Positions 26,161-34,794 of a stretch of 64,000 nt of DNA are shown here, piece by piece. The notes under the pieces are model-generated. The model had not been told where the DNA came from and did not search any database. It worked only from the letters and a program-made list of their open reading frames with translations. Both the position numbers and the translations under genes were made by a program. Source of the stretch: Massiliimalia massiliensis (lineage in GTDB: Bacteria > Bacillota > Clostridia > Oscillospirales > Ruminococcaceae); NCBI RefSeq assembly GCF_900155615.1, contig NZ_FUHT01000004.1:1020461-1084460 (forward strand). Direction: 5' to 3'. Within the stretch, counting starts at the first letter, position 1. Every line of letters starts with the position of its first letter.

Positions 26161-27021
26161 TCAACTCCTCTGCCCGGCAATGTTTCGTGCCTTTCTCCCG
26201 TAGTATTTTTCAAAAATCGGGGATAAAAACTCGATTGATTTCTTTGCGGCGGTTTCCTGGTCCGGAAGCTGCATAATCTCCGTACAAAAGGCTCCGTCGT
26301 ATCCATTGTCATAAAAGCATTTGATCAACTGGTCAAAATTCATTCCGCAGTTTCCCGGATATCTTCGGTTATTGTCCGCCAAATGTACATGGATGTTATA
26401 GGAACGGTACTTTGAAATGGTATTGTAGATATTCTTTTCCTCAATATTCATGTGGAAAACGTCCATCATCAATTTAAAGTTTTCCCTTTTGACCCGGTCT
26501 ACCATATTGGCGGACTGCTGGATAGTATTAATAAAGTCTGTCTGCATGATGGTAACAGATTCTAATGCCAGACAAACCTTTTTTGGAGCCGCATAATCGC
26601 TGATCCTCTGAAAGCCCTCGATTGCCCAATCCTCAGTCTGCTCTTTTGACACACTGTCACAGCAGCAGCCCCTAACCCGGCCAATATTGACATTCGCTCC
26701 CAAACAGGACGCAAAGTCAATCATTTCGAATACCTTCTCCACAGCGGCGTTGCGGATGCCGGGATCTATATCGGTAAACGAATAATGGAGCTGCCCGAAA
26801 ATTTCCCCAGTGCAGACCAAAACCGCTTCCAGATTATATTCCTTCAGCAAGGCTTTGACCTCATTCCAATTGAGCTGACTAGGATTGATTGTCATAAATT
26901 CTACGCCATCATAGCCAAAATCAGACAGCTTTTTCAGGTTCTGCTCTAAATCCCCCTGATAAGCTGTGACAGACGGCGCGATTGCGACATCCGGGGTCGC
27001 CACCTGGTAACACAATTTCAT
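26161..27021 (-). CDS. TIM-barrel sugar isomerase/epimerase (first copy)
   Basis: A 286-residue protein of the xylose-isomerase-like TIM-barrel superfamily. Probable metal ligands are Glu in LALESVTI, Asp and His in LMMDVFHMN, His in IHVHLADNN and Glu in FCTEIMQL, a pattern shared with D-tagatose/psicose 3-epimerases and hydroxypyruvate isomerases. A short RGCCCDS segment is unusual. The start overlaps the RpiB-like gene by four bases (ATGA), so it is translationally coupled. Confidence 0.78.
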   Translation of the reverse strand: MKLCYQVATPDVAIAPSVTAYQGDLEQNLKKLSDFGYDGVEFMTINPSQLNWNEVKALLKEYNLEAVLVCTGEIFGQLHYSFTDIDPGIRNAAVEKVFEMIDFASCLGANVNIGRVRGCCCDSVSKEQTEDWAIEGFQRISDYAAPKKVCLALESVTIMQTDFINTIQQSANMVDRVKRENFKLMMDVFHMNIEEKNIYNTISKYRSYNIHVHLADNNRRYPGNCGMNFDQLIKCFYDNGYDGAFCTEIMQLPDQETAAKKSIEFLSPIFEKYYGRKARNIAGQRS

Positions 27022-27497
27022 CCTACTACCTCCGTCAGATGCGTTTCCAAGTCCCTGTCCAGTTGACTGATCATCGCCAGGCTGATATCATGCCGTCCAC
27101 CGATATATTCACTCTCCAGCCAGCCGTCAAGGATATCGATGGCCGCAAAACAGCCGAGCACTTTCCCGCCCAGGCACAGGATATTGGAATCATTATGCTG
27201 CCGGGTCATCTCCGCGGTATAATGATCCGCTACTACACTGGCCCGGACTCCCGGAAAGCGGTTCGCCACAATTGACATCCCGATCCCGGTGGAGCAAATT
27301 AGAATTCCCCGCTGAAACTCTCCGGAGGAGACCCGCCTTGCGACGTTGCTGGCATAAATCGGATACCGGACAATCTGTTCGGAATTACAGCCGATATCAG
27401 TATACTCAATCCCCAGCTTTTCCAGATGCTTGAGTATTTCCTGCTTCATCAGGTAACCGCCATGGTCGCATCCAATAATGATTGGTGATCTATTCAT
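27018..27497 (-). CDS. RpiB/LacAB-family sugar-phosphate isomerase
   Basis: A 159-residue member of the ribose-5-phosphate isomerase B / galactose-6-phosphate isomerase family. GCDHGGY carries the Asp-His substrate pair, ICSTGIGMSIVANRFPGVRAS carries the Cys base and phosphate loop, and HNDSNILCLGG is the family signature. It interconverts an aldose phosphate and a ketose phosphate. Because an ordinary pentose pathway already needs an Rpi enzyme, this copy is probably dedicated to the operon substrate; allose, ribose or an unusual pentose phosphate are possible. Confidence 0.9.
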   Translation of the reverse strand: MNRSPIIIGCDHGGYLMKQEILKHLEKLGIEYTDIGCNSEQIVRYPIYASNVARRVSSGEFQRGILICSTGIGMSIVANRFPGVRASVVADHYTAEMTRQHNDSNILCLGGKVLGCFAAIDILDGWLESEYIGGRHDISLAMISQLDRDLETHLTEVVG

Positions 27498-27545
27498 TAA
27501 ATCATCTACTTTCGTATTACGTTTTAAAATCAGTACTGCATCATT

Positions 27546-28427
27546 TTATATATTGTTCTTGATTCCATCGTAGAATAATTTCCATACTGCATCAGCATCA
27601 ATATCATACACGCGAACCATTTTTCCAAGATTATGGTTATGGTTAAAATACATATTTCTGGTCATCTCCGGAGCATCCACAACCTCGCTCCTCGCGCAGG
27701 AGGGATCATACAGATATGCAAAGTCTCCCATGTCAAAAAAGCCTTTATCAGCGCGCATAAAATCATCTCTGTTATCGCGGTATTGATGCAGCCATTTTCC
27801 GATCTCGCCAAGCGGTTCTAATAGCTCCTTGGTAACTGCATAATCAGCACAGATATCTGCTCCGGTGTCAAACCAGATCAGCGGCACATTTTTCTGCAGC
27901 AGGGTCTGGGCAGCAATAATATCGCCGTATACATTATACTGATCACTTCTCTCAGGCCAAAACTGAGGACAACGAGAATGAAAAACAAAACGCACTTTTG
28001 GAATAATATCAGGAGCCTTCATTACCGCACAGGCTAAATTCGTTGCTGCTCCAATCGCAACTACCCATAGCGGGTTGTCCTCGCTATACTTTCTGGCAGT
28101 TTCAATGATGAAGTCAACACCCTCGCTGTCATTGTATGTATCTATATACTGCATTGGATCCGAACCAATAAAGGTAGGACAGATTCCCTGTTTCCCAGCC
28201 TTTTCCATTAGGGTCTGCAGCACGTCATACGACAGTTGCTTGCCGCCTGCCCCGCCAGTCGCAAAATGCGTTGCCACAATTCCTTCAATATGGAAGCGCT
28301 CCGGATGATAAAACGCAATCGTCAACGCATATAAATCGTCAATTTCATTTGCTACATCAGAGTCAATAATCAAATGGATAAGCTCGCCCTTTGGCGGAAT
28401 TTGGGGGATAATTCGTTCGTTATTCAT
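27546..28427 (-). CDS. Nucleoside hydrolase-fold enzyme
   Basis: A 293-residue protein of the inosine-uridine-preferring nucleoside hydrolase family, which cleaves N-glycosidic bonds with a calcium-bound Asp cluster. The N-terminal motif LIIDSDVANEIDDLYAL is a variant of DxDxxxDD with Asn-Glu insertions, and WVVAIGAATNLACAV matches the central family block. The usual late HD/AD motif is not obvious, and the tail is divergent (NHNHNLGKMVRVYD). AAGGAG precedes the ATG. In this operon it could release the sugar from an imported N-glycoside; related proteins also act on other substrates. Confidence 0.8.
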   Translation of the reverse strand: MNNERIIPQIPPKGELIHLIIDSDVANEIDDLYALTIAFYHPERFHIEGIVATHFATGGAGGKQLSYDVLQTLMEKAGKQGICPTFIGSDPMQYIDTYNDSEGVDFIIETARKYSEDNPLWVVAIGAATNLACAVMKAPDIIPKVRFVFHSRCPQFWPERSDQYNVYGDIIAAQTLLQKNVPLIWFDTGADICADYAVTKELLEPLGEIGKWLHQYRDNRDDFMRADKGFFDMGDFAYLYDPSCARSEVVDAPEMTRNMYFNHNHNLGKMVRVYDIDADAVWKLFYDGIKNNI

Positions 28428-28482
28428 AGTATATACTCCTTTTTATAATCTGTCTATGTTTTGGTATAAAGCTAACTGTGAC

Positions 28483-29328
28483 TCAGGATTTTACACTCCC
28501 GGCGACCATGCCCTCCACAAAGTGCTTTTGCAGCAATAAGAATATCAGGATACCCGGCAGCATAACGAGCACAGAGGCCGCAAAGGCATAGTTCCAGCTC
28601 GTGCTGAACTCTTCAAAGAAATTAAAAATCGAAGGAGTCAGTGTTCGCATCTCCTTCTTTTGAAGAATCAGCATAGGCATGAGGAAATCATTCCAGATCG
28701 ACATAATATTCAGAATAATCACGGTTGTAGTAACGGATTTCAGCAAGGGAAATACAATTCGAATAAATGCGCCAAACGGCCCGCATCCATCGATAATGGC
28801 AGATTCTTCCAGGGATTTGGGAATTGTTTTGATGAACCCGGTATACAAAAAGATTGCGAAGGGCGCGGCGCTGACGATATATACAATTACCATCCCATGA
28901 TAGGTATTGACCAGTCCAAGGCGATAGTACATCCGCACCAGGGGAATCAGGATTGCCTGGCCGGGAATCATAATCAGCGCCAGGAAAACATAGTACATAA
29001 CCTTGTTGAACTTCAGGTTATACCGCGCGATTGGATATGCCGCAAATGCCCCTACAAGCACAATCAATAAAATGGAAACCACGCAAATAAATGTTGTATT
29101 AAACAGCGTCCTGAGATAATCCAGCGTTTCCCAGGCAACCTGGTAGTTTGATAAATCAATTTCATGCGGAAGACCCACAGGATGGTACATCAAATCCCCT
29201 GAGGTTTTTAAGGAGGAGCATACCAGATTAAAAACCGGAAATAAATGTACGGCTGTAATAATAATCATAATAATTTCAATCAAAATCCGAACTCTCTTTT
29301 TGGATTTGATATATGACCTTTTAGACAC
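28483..29328 (-). CDS. Carbohydrate ABC transporter permease, MalG type
   Basis: A protein of about 281 residues with six membrane helices. The EAA loop is EESAIIDGCGPFGAFIRIVFPLL, where it docks an ATPase. The C-terminus (LLQKHFVEGMVAGSVKS) is typical of MalG/LacG-type permeases. GTG at 29328 with GGAGGGG five bases upstream is a better start than the earlier open codons. No ABC ATPase is encoded in the window, so a shared MsmK/MalK-type ATPase from elsewhere is probably used. Confidence 0.9.
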   Translation of the reverse strand: MSKRSYIKSKKRVRILIEIIMIIITAVHLFPVFNLVCSSLKTSGDLMYHPVGLPHEIDLSNYQVAWETLDYLRTLFNTTFICVVSILLIVLVGAFAAYPIARYNLKFNKVMYYVFLALIMIPGQAILIPLVRMYYRLGLVNTYHGMVIVYIVSAAPFAIFLYTGFIKTIPKSLEESAIIDGCGPFGAFIRIVFPLLKSVTTTVIILNIMSIWNDFLMPMLILQKKEMRTLTPSIFNFFEEFSTSWNYAFAASVLVMLPGILIFLLLQKHFVEGMVAGSVKS

Positions 29329-29341
29329 GTTAACCCCTCCA

Positions 29342-30235
29342 TTAACCATATACTGCGTCTTCGCTTTTCCGGAGGAATCCCGAAACAATCAGCGATGATA
29401 CTAACACAATCACGAATAAAATTCCGGAAATAGAAGAGCCATAGCCCGCTTTTCCGCTATAGGTAAAGGTTTGGGAATACATTAAGGTGGTCAATGTTTC
29501 CGTTGCGAAGCCCGGCCCGCCTTTTGTCATGGAATAAATCTCATCAAACACCTTAAAGCCCTGAATCAGAGCGTTTAAAACTCCTACTGTAATGGAAGGT
29601 ATAATCAGCGGAACAGTGATTGACTTGAACTTAGTCCAGCCCCCTGCACCGTCTATATCACTTGCTTCGTATAAATCCTTTGGCACAGACTGCAGGCCGG
29701 CAAGATAAATCACCATATATTTTCCGGCTATCTGCCAGATAGATACAACCAAAATAGCATATAACGCCAATTTAGGATTTCCGAGCCAATCCTGGTTCAA
29801 AAAGGAAAGACCCAGATATTTTTCAGCAAAGTACCCGATTCCATATTGCGGATGATACAAATAAGACCAGGTAAAGCCGCTTATAACAAGGCTGATCATT
29901 GTGGTACTTAGAATACAGGTTCTCAGCACATTTTGTGTTTTCAGTCCCATATTCAGCAAAAGTGCAAACAACAATCCGGCTGCATTTTTGAAGATAGCAG
30001 CCAGTATCGCATATATGATGGTATTTTTCAAGGCGACTGCCGCACCCTCGGTCTGAAAGAAATTAGCATAATTATCAAAGCCGACAAAGGTCATGTTTGG
30101 GTCAAGGATATCCCAGGAGAAAAACGAAAAATAAAAATTTTGTATAATCGGGATAATATTGATCAGCAGAACCAAAATGATTGCCGGCGCCATAAATAAT
30201 AAGGAATATAGGAACGTTCTCTTTTTACCAATCAT
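29342..30235 (-). CDS. Carbohydrate ABC transporter permease, MalF type
   Basis: A 297-residue membrane protein with six helices. The EAA loop (YEASDIDGAGGWTKFKSITVPLI) is the standard UgpA/MalF type. It pairs with the MalG-type permease, whose gene starts within its last bases. GGGAG lies nine bases before the ATG. It follows the binding-protein gene after a hairpin, the usual order in sugar uptake operons. Confidence 0.92.
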   Translation of the reverse strand: MIGKKRTFLYSLLFMAPAIILVLLINIIPIIQNFYFSFFSWDILDPNMTFVGFDNYANFFQTEGAAVALKNTIIYAILAAIFKNAAGLLFALLLNMGLKTQNVLRTCILSTTMISLVISGFTWSYLYHPQYGIGYFAEKYLGLSFLNQDWLGNPKLALYAILVVSIWQIAGKYMVIYLAGLQSVPKDLYEASDIDGAGGWTKFKSITVPLIIPSITVGVLNALIQGFKVFDEIYSMTKGGPGFATETLTTLMYSQTFTYSGKAGYGSSISGILFVIVLVSSLIVSGFLRKSEDAVYG

Positions 30236-30320
30236 CTACTTCAACTCCCTGTTGAACAATTCTCAAATCTGTTTTTGTATCCTAATGGATCATACTTTTG
30301 CATTAACTCCCCACTTTGAA

Positions 30321-30345
30321 CAAGCGGCCAATATTTGGCCGCTTG
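30321..30345 (-). other. Intercistronic hairpin between binding protein and permease genes
   Basis: Perfect 11-bp stem CAAGCGGCCAA / TTGGCCGCTTG with a 3-base loop and no T run on the - strand. Placed after the binding-protein stop, it probably protects the upstream message or causes partial termination, giving more binding protein than permease. Confidence 0.6.
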
Positions 30346-30363
30346 TTTAGGTAAAATACGAAC

Positions 30364-31659
30364 CTATTTCCCAGATAAAGAAGCATATTCGTTATTCAGC
30401 CATTCGATCATTTCGTCGGTAGTGATTTCCCGCCCGACAAATTCCTGCAGTTTCTTTTTCCAGTTGTTGGACATCCCGGCAGGCCACCGGTCATGCGCTC
30501 CCAATGCAAACTTGCCGGTTTTAACAAATTCATCCTGGAAATCAATAATTGTCTGGTCGACTGTAGATACGGCAACATCTGTTAGCGGAGAGGCCATTCC
30601 CTTTTCTGTATAAATTTTCTGGTTAATCTCATTGTCGCACCATGCTTCCAGGAAAGCAATCGCCGCCTCTTTATTATCGGATTTACTGCTTACGCTATAG
30701 CCTGTGCTGCTCTTGCTGCAAGCAAAACGTTCCTCACCAGGATCGTTGACCGGAAGTGCTGTAAAGATAAGATTCATGTCAGGAGAAGTTTCCCGAACCT
30801 GCTTGACATTGTCGATAGTGTGGATCAGCATCGCGGTCTGACCGGTAGCAAACTGGGCAATTGCCTGGGAACTGTCGGTAGAGAGAAGGTTCTCGCCAAA
30901 ATATCCGGCGTCTAATAATTCACCGAAGCGGTCAAAGGTTTCTCTCCAGCCTTCAAATGAAAAGTCGACTTTTCCAGAATCCAAATCCGCATCAAAATTC
31001 GGATTCACCGCATATCCGAGTGACGGAAAAGCAGAGTTGGTATATCTCATAATTACCCAGTCCTCTTTATAACCGGAGGCTAAGGGCTGAACTCCATTAT
31101 CCTGCAGGGTTTTGCATACGTTTTTGAACTGTTCGTAATCTGTTGGCACTTCCAGCCCATTATCGGCTAAAATTCCCTTATTTACAAAAAGTCCTTCAGC
31201 ACTAATCCCATTACATAGTGCATAGAGATCTCCATCCCAGGAGAATTCACTGTTGATTGTTTCGGGAATCCGGTCGACAAACGTACAATCATTCAGGGGT
31301 TCCAGGTATCCCTTCTGCGCATAATCTGAGGTTCTGGAGCCTGGCCATACAGTCATAATATCCGGAGCGTCACCGGCCGATAATCTCGTTTTCAGCAGAG
31401 TTTCATACTTATCAGCAGAGGCCTGGTCGTAAACTACTTCCAATCCGGGATTATCTGTTTTAATCTTGTCAATTGCAAGCTGCGGCAGATCATCGTCATT
31501 ACAGATATAGATCTCAATTTCTCCCGCAGTCCCGCTTTTTCCTGAATCGGCCGTTGAACCCGAAGAGGAATTCGCCGCCTCGCCGCATGCGGACATAGTC
31601 ATAACCTGCATAGCTATAACCATCACGGCAATCGCCTTTTTTAAACTTGGATTTTTCAT
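30364..31659 (-). CDS. Sugar-binding lipoprotein of an ABC transporter
   Basis: A protein of about 431 residues of the family 1 extracellular solute-binding proteins (MalE/UgpB type). The signal sequence ends in a lipobox (TMSACGE) and is followed by a Ser/Gly-rich linker, so the mature protein is anchored outside the membrane. SAGDAPDIMTVWPG is the typical ligand-domain turn. ATG at 31659 has AAAGGTG six bases upstream. As first gene of the operon it delivers the substrate to the MalF/MalG-type permeases. The specificity cannot be deduced; this cluster usually binds oligosaccharides or glycosides. Confidence 0.92.
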   Translation of the reverse strand: MKNPSLKKAIAVMVIAMQVMTMSACGEAANSSSGSTADSGKSGTAGEIEIYICNDDDLPQLAIDKIKTDNPGLEVVYDQASADKYETLLKTRLSAGDAPDIMTVWPGSRTSDYAQKGYLEPLNDCTFVDRIPETINSEFSWDGDLYALCNGISAEGLFVNKGILADNGLEVPTDYEQFKNVCKTLQDNGVQPLASGYKEDWVIMRYTNSAFPSLGYAVNPNFDADLDSGKVDFSFEGWRETFDRFGELLDAGYFGENLLSTDSSQAIAQFATGQTAMLIHTIDNVKQVRETSPDMNLIFTALPVNDPGEERFACSKSSTGYSVSSKSDNKEAAIAFLEAWCDNEINQKIYTEKGMASPLTDVAVSTVDQTIIDFQDEFVKTGKFALGAHDRWPAGMSNNWKKKLQEFVGREITTDEMIEWLNNEYASLSGK

Positions 31660-31838
31660 GTTTTTCACCTTTCTTTTTTATTGATATATGGTCTTTTCTT
31701 TTATAACATCACATACCTGCATCGCTATAAAAGGAAAGATTCAATACTAAAATTATTTTGTACTCACTATCCGATTTTCTTTTGCAGAAGCTGATATGAT
31801 AAAGAAAAACGAAATGCCCAAAACAATGTATGCTATAT

Positions 31839-31889
31839 TGTGTACTAATTTGTATACAATATAGTGTGCAAATTTGTATATATATTGTA
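31839..31889. promoter_or_regulatory. GntR operator array between the sugar operon and its regulator
   Basis: Contains the perfect palindrome TTGTATACAA (31850-31859), which fits FadR-type GntR half sites. Related copies are TTGTGTACTAA (31839) and TTGTATATATA (31874). The decamer AATTTGTATA repeats at 31847 and 31871, 24 bases apart. A - strand promoter for the operon (TTGTAT 16 bases from TATAGC) and the promoter of the regulator would both overlap it. Confidence 0.65.
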
Positions 31890-31911
31890 TTAGGGATTTG
31901 GAGGAAACCTC

Positions 31912-32538
31912 GTGAGCAGTAAGGTGTTAAAAGAACAAGCCTATCATCAGATACGCAAACAGATTCTGAATCTGGAAATTCAACCAAATCAGCGAATCGT
32001 CGAACAGGATCTTGCAGAACAGTTAAATATCAGCCGAACCCCAATCCGGGAAGCGATTAACCAACTCGTAAGTGAAGGGCTGGTGAGAATGGTTCCCCGC
32101 AAAGGATGCTACTGCATCTTTATCAACCAGACACAGAAGAATCAGATTATTGACATCCGTCTTTCTCTCGAAGTCTTGGCGATCAAAACCTGCTTTCAAA
32201 TCGGACTCACCCGGGAACAGCTCAATGCCCTCATTGAGCTGACAGAACGGTATCAGGAATGTGTAATTACAAAAAACTATACCAATATTCATGAATTGGA
32301 TGGAGAATTTCACCATACAATTGCTTTATATACCCAGAATCAATTTCTCGTGAAATACCTGAATGATTTAGAAGGCTTTTTAACCATCATCCGCAATACT
32401 TCCTGCGGTGTTGGAAGCATCGAAAAAGCCTTATCCCACCATAAAGCGATTGTAAACGCCTTTGTGATTCATGATGAAGCGCAGGCCATTGCGGCTATGA
32501 CCAGCAATATCAATAATATGCGGGACAGACCCCTGTAA
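31912..32538 (+). CDS. FadR-subfamily GntR regulator of the sugar operon
   Basis: A 208-residue regulator. The winged helix-turn-helix spans about 10-70 (QDLAEQLNISRTPIREAINQLVSEGLV), followed by an all-helical FCD-type ligand domain with metal-type His residues in DGEFHHTI and SHHKAIVNA. GTG at 31912 follows GGAGGAAA. It is divergent from the ten-gene operon across palindromic sites, so it most likely represses that operon and itself until a sugar acid or sugar phosphate intermediate binds. Confidence 0.9.
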   Translation: MSSKVLKEQAYHQIRKQILNLEIQPNQRIVEQDLAEQLNISRTPIREAINQLVSEGLVRMVPRKGCYCIFINQTQKNQIIDIRLSLEVLAIKTCFQIGLTREQLNALIELTERYQECVITKNYTNIHELDGEFHHTIALYTQNQFLVKYLNDLEGFLTIIRNTSCGVGSIEKALSHHKAIVNAFVIHDEAQAIAAMTSNINNMRDRPL

Positions 32539-32541
32539 AAT

Positions 32542-32576
32542 AAAAAGAGAGAGTACAAAAAGTACTCTCTCTTTTT
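32542..32576. terminator. Bidirectional terminator between GntR and GH127 genes
   Basis: Perfect 15-bp stem AAAAAGAGAGAGTAC / GTACTCTCTCTTTTT with a 5-base loop and T runs in both directions, placed between convergent genes. Confidence 0.9.
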
Positions 32577-32643
32577 GAGTATGGAAATATGTTGTCAATA
32601 ACAATCATAGCTTCCCTTTTATCCCTATTGCACAACTTTCAGA

Positions 32644-34560
32644 TTACTCCACCATCCAGACGCGCATTCCTCCCGGCTTACGGTTGCCCCACGCATAATA
32701 GGGTACCGCCCGCAAGGTAACCGGCTTGCTTTCAAACGGCTTGTCGCAATAAAGCGCATCGCCTCCTTTCAGGCGCAGCCCCTCCATTGTCAGGACAGGC
32801 ACTTTCCCGATATTAGAAAGCTCTTCTTCCCGTACCGTAATTTTTGTCTCCCGCGGAATCCGCAGTGCTGCCAGGTCTCCGCCGTTATCCGTTTCCTCAA
32901 AGCAGTACACAACCGGCCCGCGCATCAGCGCGACGCATCCGGCATCCGCTCTGACTTTCGGGTTTGCATACATTCTCTGTACTTCCATCTCCAGCTTCAG
33001 GTCTACAGTATCTCCCTCATGCCATTGGCGTTCCAAATAAGCGTAGCCGTCCTTTTTATTTGGCTGGACTGCTTCCCCGTTAACAGAAACTGATATATTT
33101 TTGCACCAGCCGGGAATATGTACCGCAAAGAAAAAGTCGGACTGGCCGCCAGACGGATGAATCGTATACTGGATTGCCCCATTCCAGGGATAGGCGGACT
33201 TACAATCGATCTGTACTCCGCCGCCGCATTGGAAGCTTGCCGTTCCGCCCAGGAAGGTGTGTGCAAAAACCCCATCCCGGTTTTCTCCCCACGCATATTC
33301 TCCCAGGGAGGTGAGCAGCCGGGAGACGTTCGGCGGGCAGCAAGCACATCCATACCATTTGGGACGTTCCGGAAGTACATGCTTATATTCCGGAAGGACG
33401 CCTGACACGCCCGGTACGACTTCCAATGGATTCACATAAAAGAACTGCCTTCCATTTAGCTGCATTCCGCTCAAAATACCGTTATACAGCTCCTTTTCCA
33501 AAATGTCCGCATATTCCCCTTTTACTTCCATCTCCAGCATCCGTCTGGCAAAGAATACCATAGCCACAGAAGCGCAGGTTTCAGCATATATCAGGTCATT
33601 CGGCAATTCATAGTCAATGGAAAATGCTTCTCCGTGTACGGTTGCACCAATTCCGCCTGTAATGTACATCTGCCGGTTTACAATATTATTCCATAACCGC
33701 CGGCACGCCTCCCGCAGCTCCTGATCCTCTGTTTCCGCAGCAAGGTCGGCCATGGCTGTATACATATACGTCGCACGGACAGCATGACCTACCGCTTTTT
33801 CCTGCTGCCGTACCGGCGCATGAACCTGCGCATATTTCCTATCTTCGGGATCGAGATGAAAATGAGCCCACTCTCTCTGTTTCACTTCTTCCTGAAAATA
33901 TTCCGGTTCCGTTCCACGCTCATCCAAAAAATACCGGGCGGTGTCCAGATACTCTTGTTTTCCGGTCATCCGGTAGAGACGCAGTAAGGCCAGCTCTATC
34001 TCCTGATGTCCGGGGTATCCCCGTACCTTGCCCTTTCCAAAGCGGCTGCAAATCAAATCAGCAGTTTTGCACATGATATTCAGGAAGCTGTCCTTGCCAG
34101 TTGCCTCTTTATATGCTACCGCCGCCTCAATCATATGTCCGGCACAGTATAATTCATGGCATTCCTGCAAATTCTGCCATTTATGCTCCGGTTCCTTGAG
34201 GATAAAATAAGTATTCAGATATCCGTCGCTTTCCTGAGCGCGTCCGATTAGCGCAATCACTTCATCTGCTTTCTGTTCTAAAGCTGTGTTGGGCTTGATG
34301 ATCAGGGAATACGCCACAGCCTCCAGCCATTTTGCCAGATCACTGTCCTGAAAGACCATCCCATAAAAATCTTCCTTTGAATCTCCGGCGGCAATTCGGA
34401 AATTTTCAATGGCATGGCTTTTTTCAGCGCCCTCTACCCGATCCTCCAACGCGTCGGCCTGATAGGGCAATACTGTCTCAACAACTAATTTCTGCAGAGG
34501 AGACCAAAATCCGTCTTTGACCGATACCTGGTTTAATGCTACTGTTCTTTGATTTTTCAT
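32644..34560 (-). CDS. GH127 beta-L-arabinofuranosidase
   Basis: A 638-residue enzyme of the HypBA1 family (DUF1680/GH127), which releases L-arabinofuranose from plant glycans. The (alpha/alpha)6 barrel covers the first 400 residues or so. The zinc/catalytic set is visible as AETCAS (Glu and Cys) and YGCACCPPN (three Cys; one is the nucleophile in the Bifidobacterium enzyme). Two beta-sandwich domains follow. There is no signal peptide, so arabinosides are cut inside the cell. It is a single gene with its own consensus promoter, divergent from a LacI regulator. Confidence 0.92.
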   Translation of the reverse strand: MKNQRTVALNQVSVKDGFWSPLQKLVVETVLPYQADALEDRVEGAEKSHAIENFRIAAGDSKEDFYGMVFQDSDLAKWLEAVAYSLIIKPNTALEQKADEVIALIGRAQESDGYLNTYFILKEPEHKWQNLQECHELYCAGHMIEAAVAYKEATGKDSFLNIMCKTADLICSRFGKGKVRGYPGHQEIELALLRLYRMTGKQEYLDTARYFLDERGTEPEYFQEEVKQREWAHFHLDPEDRKYAQVHAPVRQQEKAVGHAVRATYMYTAMADLAAETEDQELREACRRLWNNIVNRQMYITGGIGATVHGEAFSIDYELPNDLIYAETCASVAMVFFARRMLEMEVKGEYADILEKELYNGILSGMQLNGRQFFYVNPLEVVPGVSGVLPEYKHVLPERPKWYGCACCPPNVSRLLTSLGEYAWGENRDGVFAHTFLGGTASFQCGGGVQIDCKSAYPWNGAIQYTIHPSGGQSDFFFAVHIPGWCKNISVSVNGEAVQPNKKDGYAYLERQWHEGDTVDLKLEMEVQRMYANPKVRADAGCVALMRGPVVYCFEETDNGGDLAALRIPRETKITVREEELSNIGKVPVLTMEGLRLKGGDALYCDKPFESKPVTLRAVPYYAWGNRKPGGMRVWMVE

Positions 34561-34590
34561 CTCAAACCGGCTCCTTTCTATACAGCGCCA

Positions 34591-34724
34591 TTTGATTAAT
34601 TTTGATTAATTATTTTTAAAAATCGATTATTTTGTGTTTATTATAGTAATATATTCTTTACCTGTCAATAGATTTTTACAAAAAAGATTTGATAACCAAA
34701 ATTAATCAAGATTATTTTTGATTA
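34591..34724. promoter_or_regulatory. Repeated TTGATTAAT boxes between GH127 and LacI genes
   Basis: Two tandem copies of TTTGATTAAT (34591-34600 and 34601-34610) lie in the GH127 leader. An inverted copy (ATTAATCAAG, 34701-34710) and a TAATCAA / TTGATTA pair with an 8-base gap (34703-34709 / 34718-34724) lie just before the LacI promoter. They are likely binding sites for the LacI protein on both sides of the divergent promoters. Confidence 0.6.
34640..34668 (-). promoter_or_regulatory. Consensus promoter of the GH127 gene
   Basis: Perfect TTGACA (34663-34668) and TATAAT (34640-34645) on the - strand with a 17-base spacer. Such a strong promoter needs repression, which fits the LacI protein next door. 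Confidence 0.85.
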
Positions 34725-34726
34725 TC

Positions 34727-34755
34727 TTTACTTTTTTAAAACGTTGTGGTATGAT
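34727..34755 (+). promoter_or_regulatory. Probable promoter of the LacI gene
   Basis: TTTACT (34727-34732) and TATGAT (34750-34755), spacer 17. Confidence 0.5.
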
Positions 34756-34794
34756 AGCCTTGATAAAGTCATAAGAAAAGAAGTGATTTTCATC

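Noticed and set aside
30321..30345. Terminator separating the binding-protein gene from the permeases
   Set aside because: The stem is perfect but lacks a T run on the - strand, and gene order favours one operon; kept only as an intercistronic hairpin.
34591..34724. A CRISPR-like repeat array
   Set aside because: The TTGATTAAT copies are short, unevenly spaced and in both orientations around promoters, so they are operators. No CRISPR array was seen anywhere.
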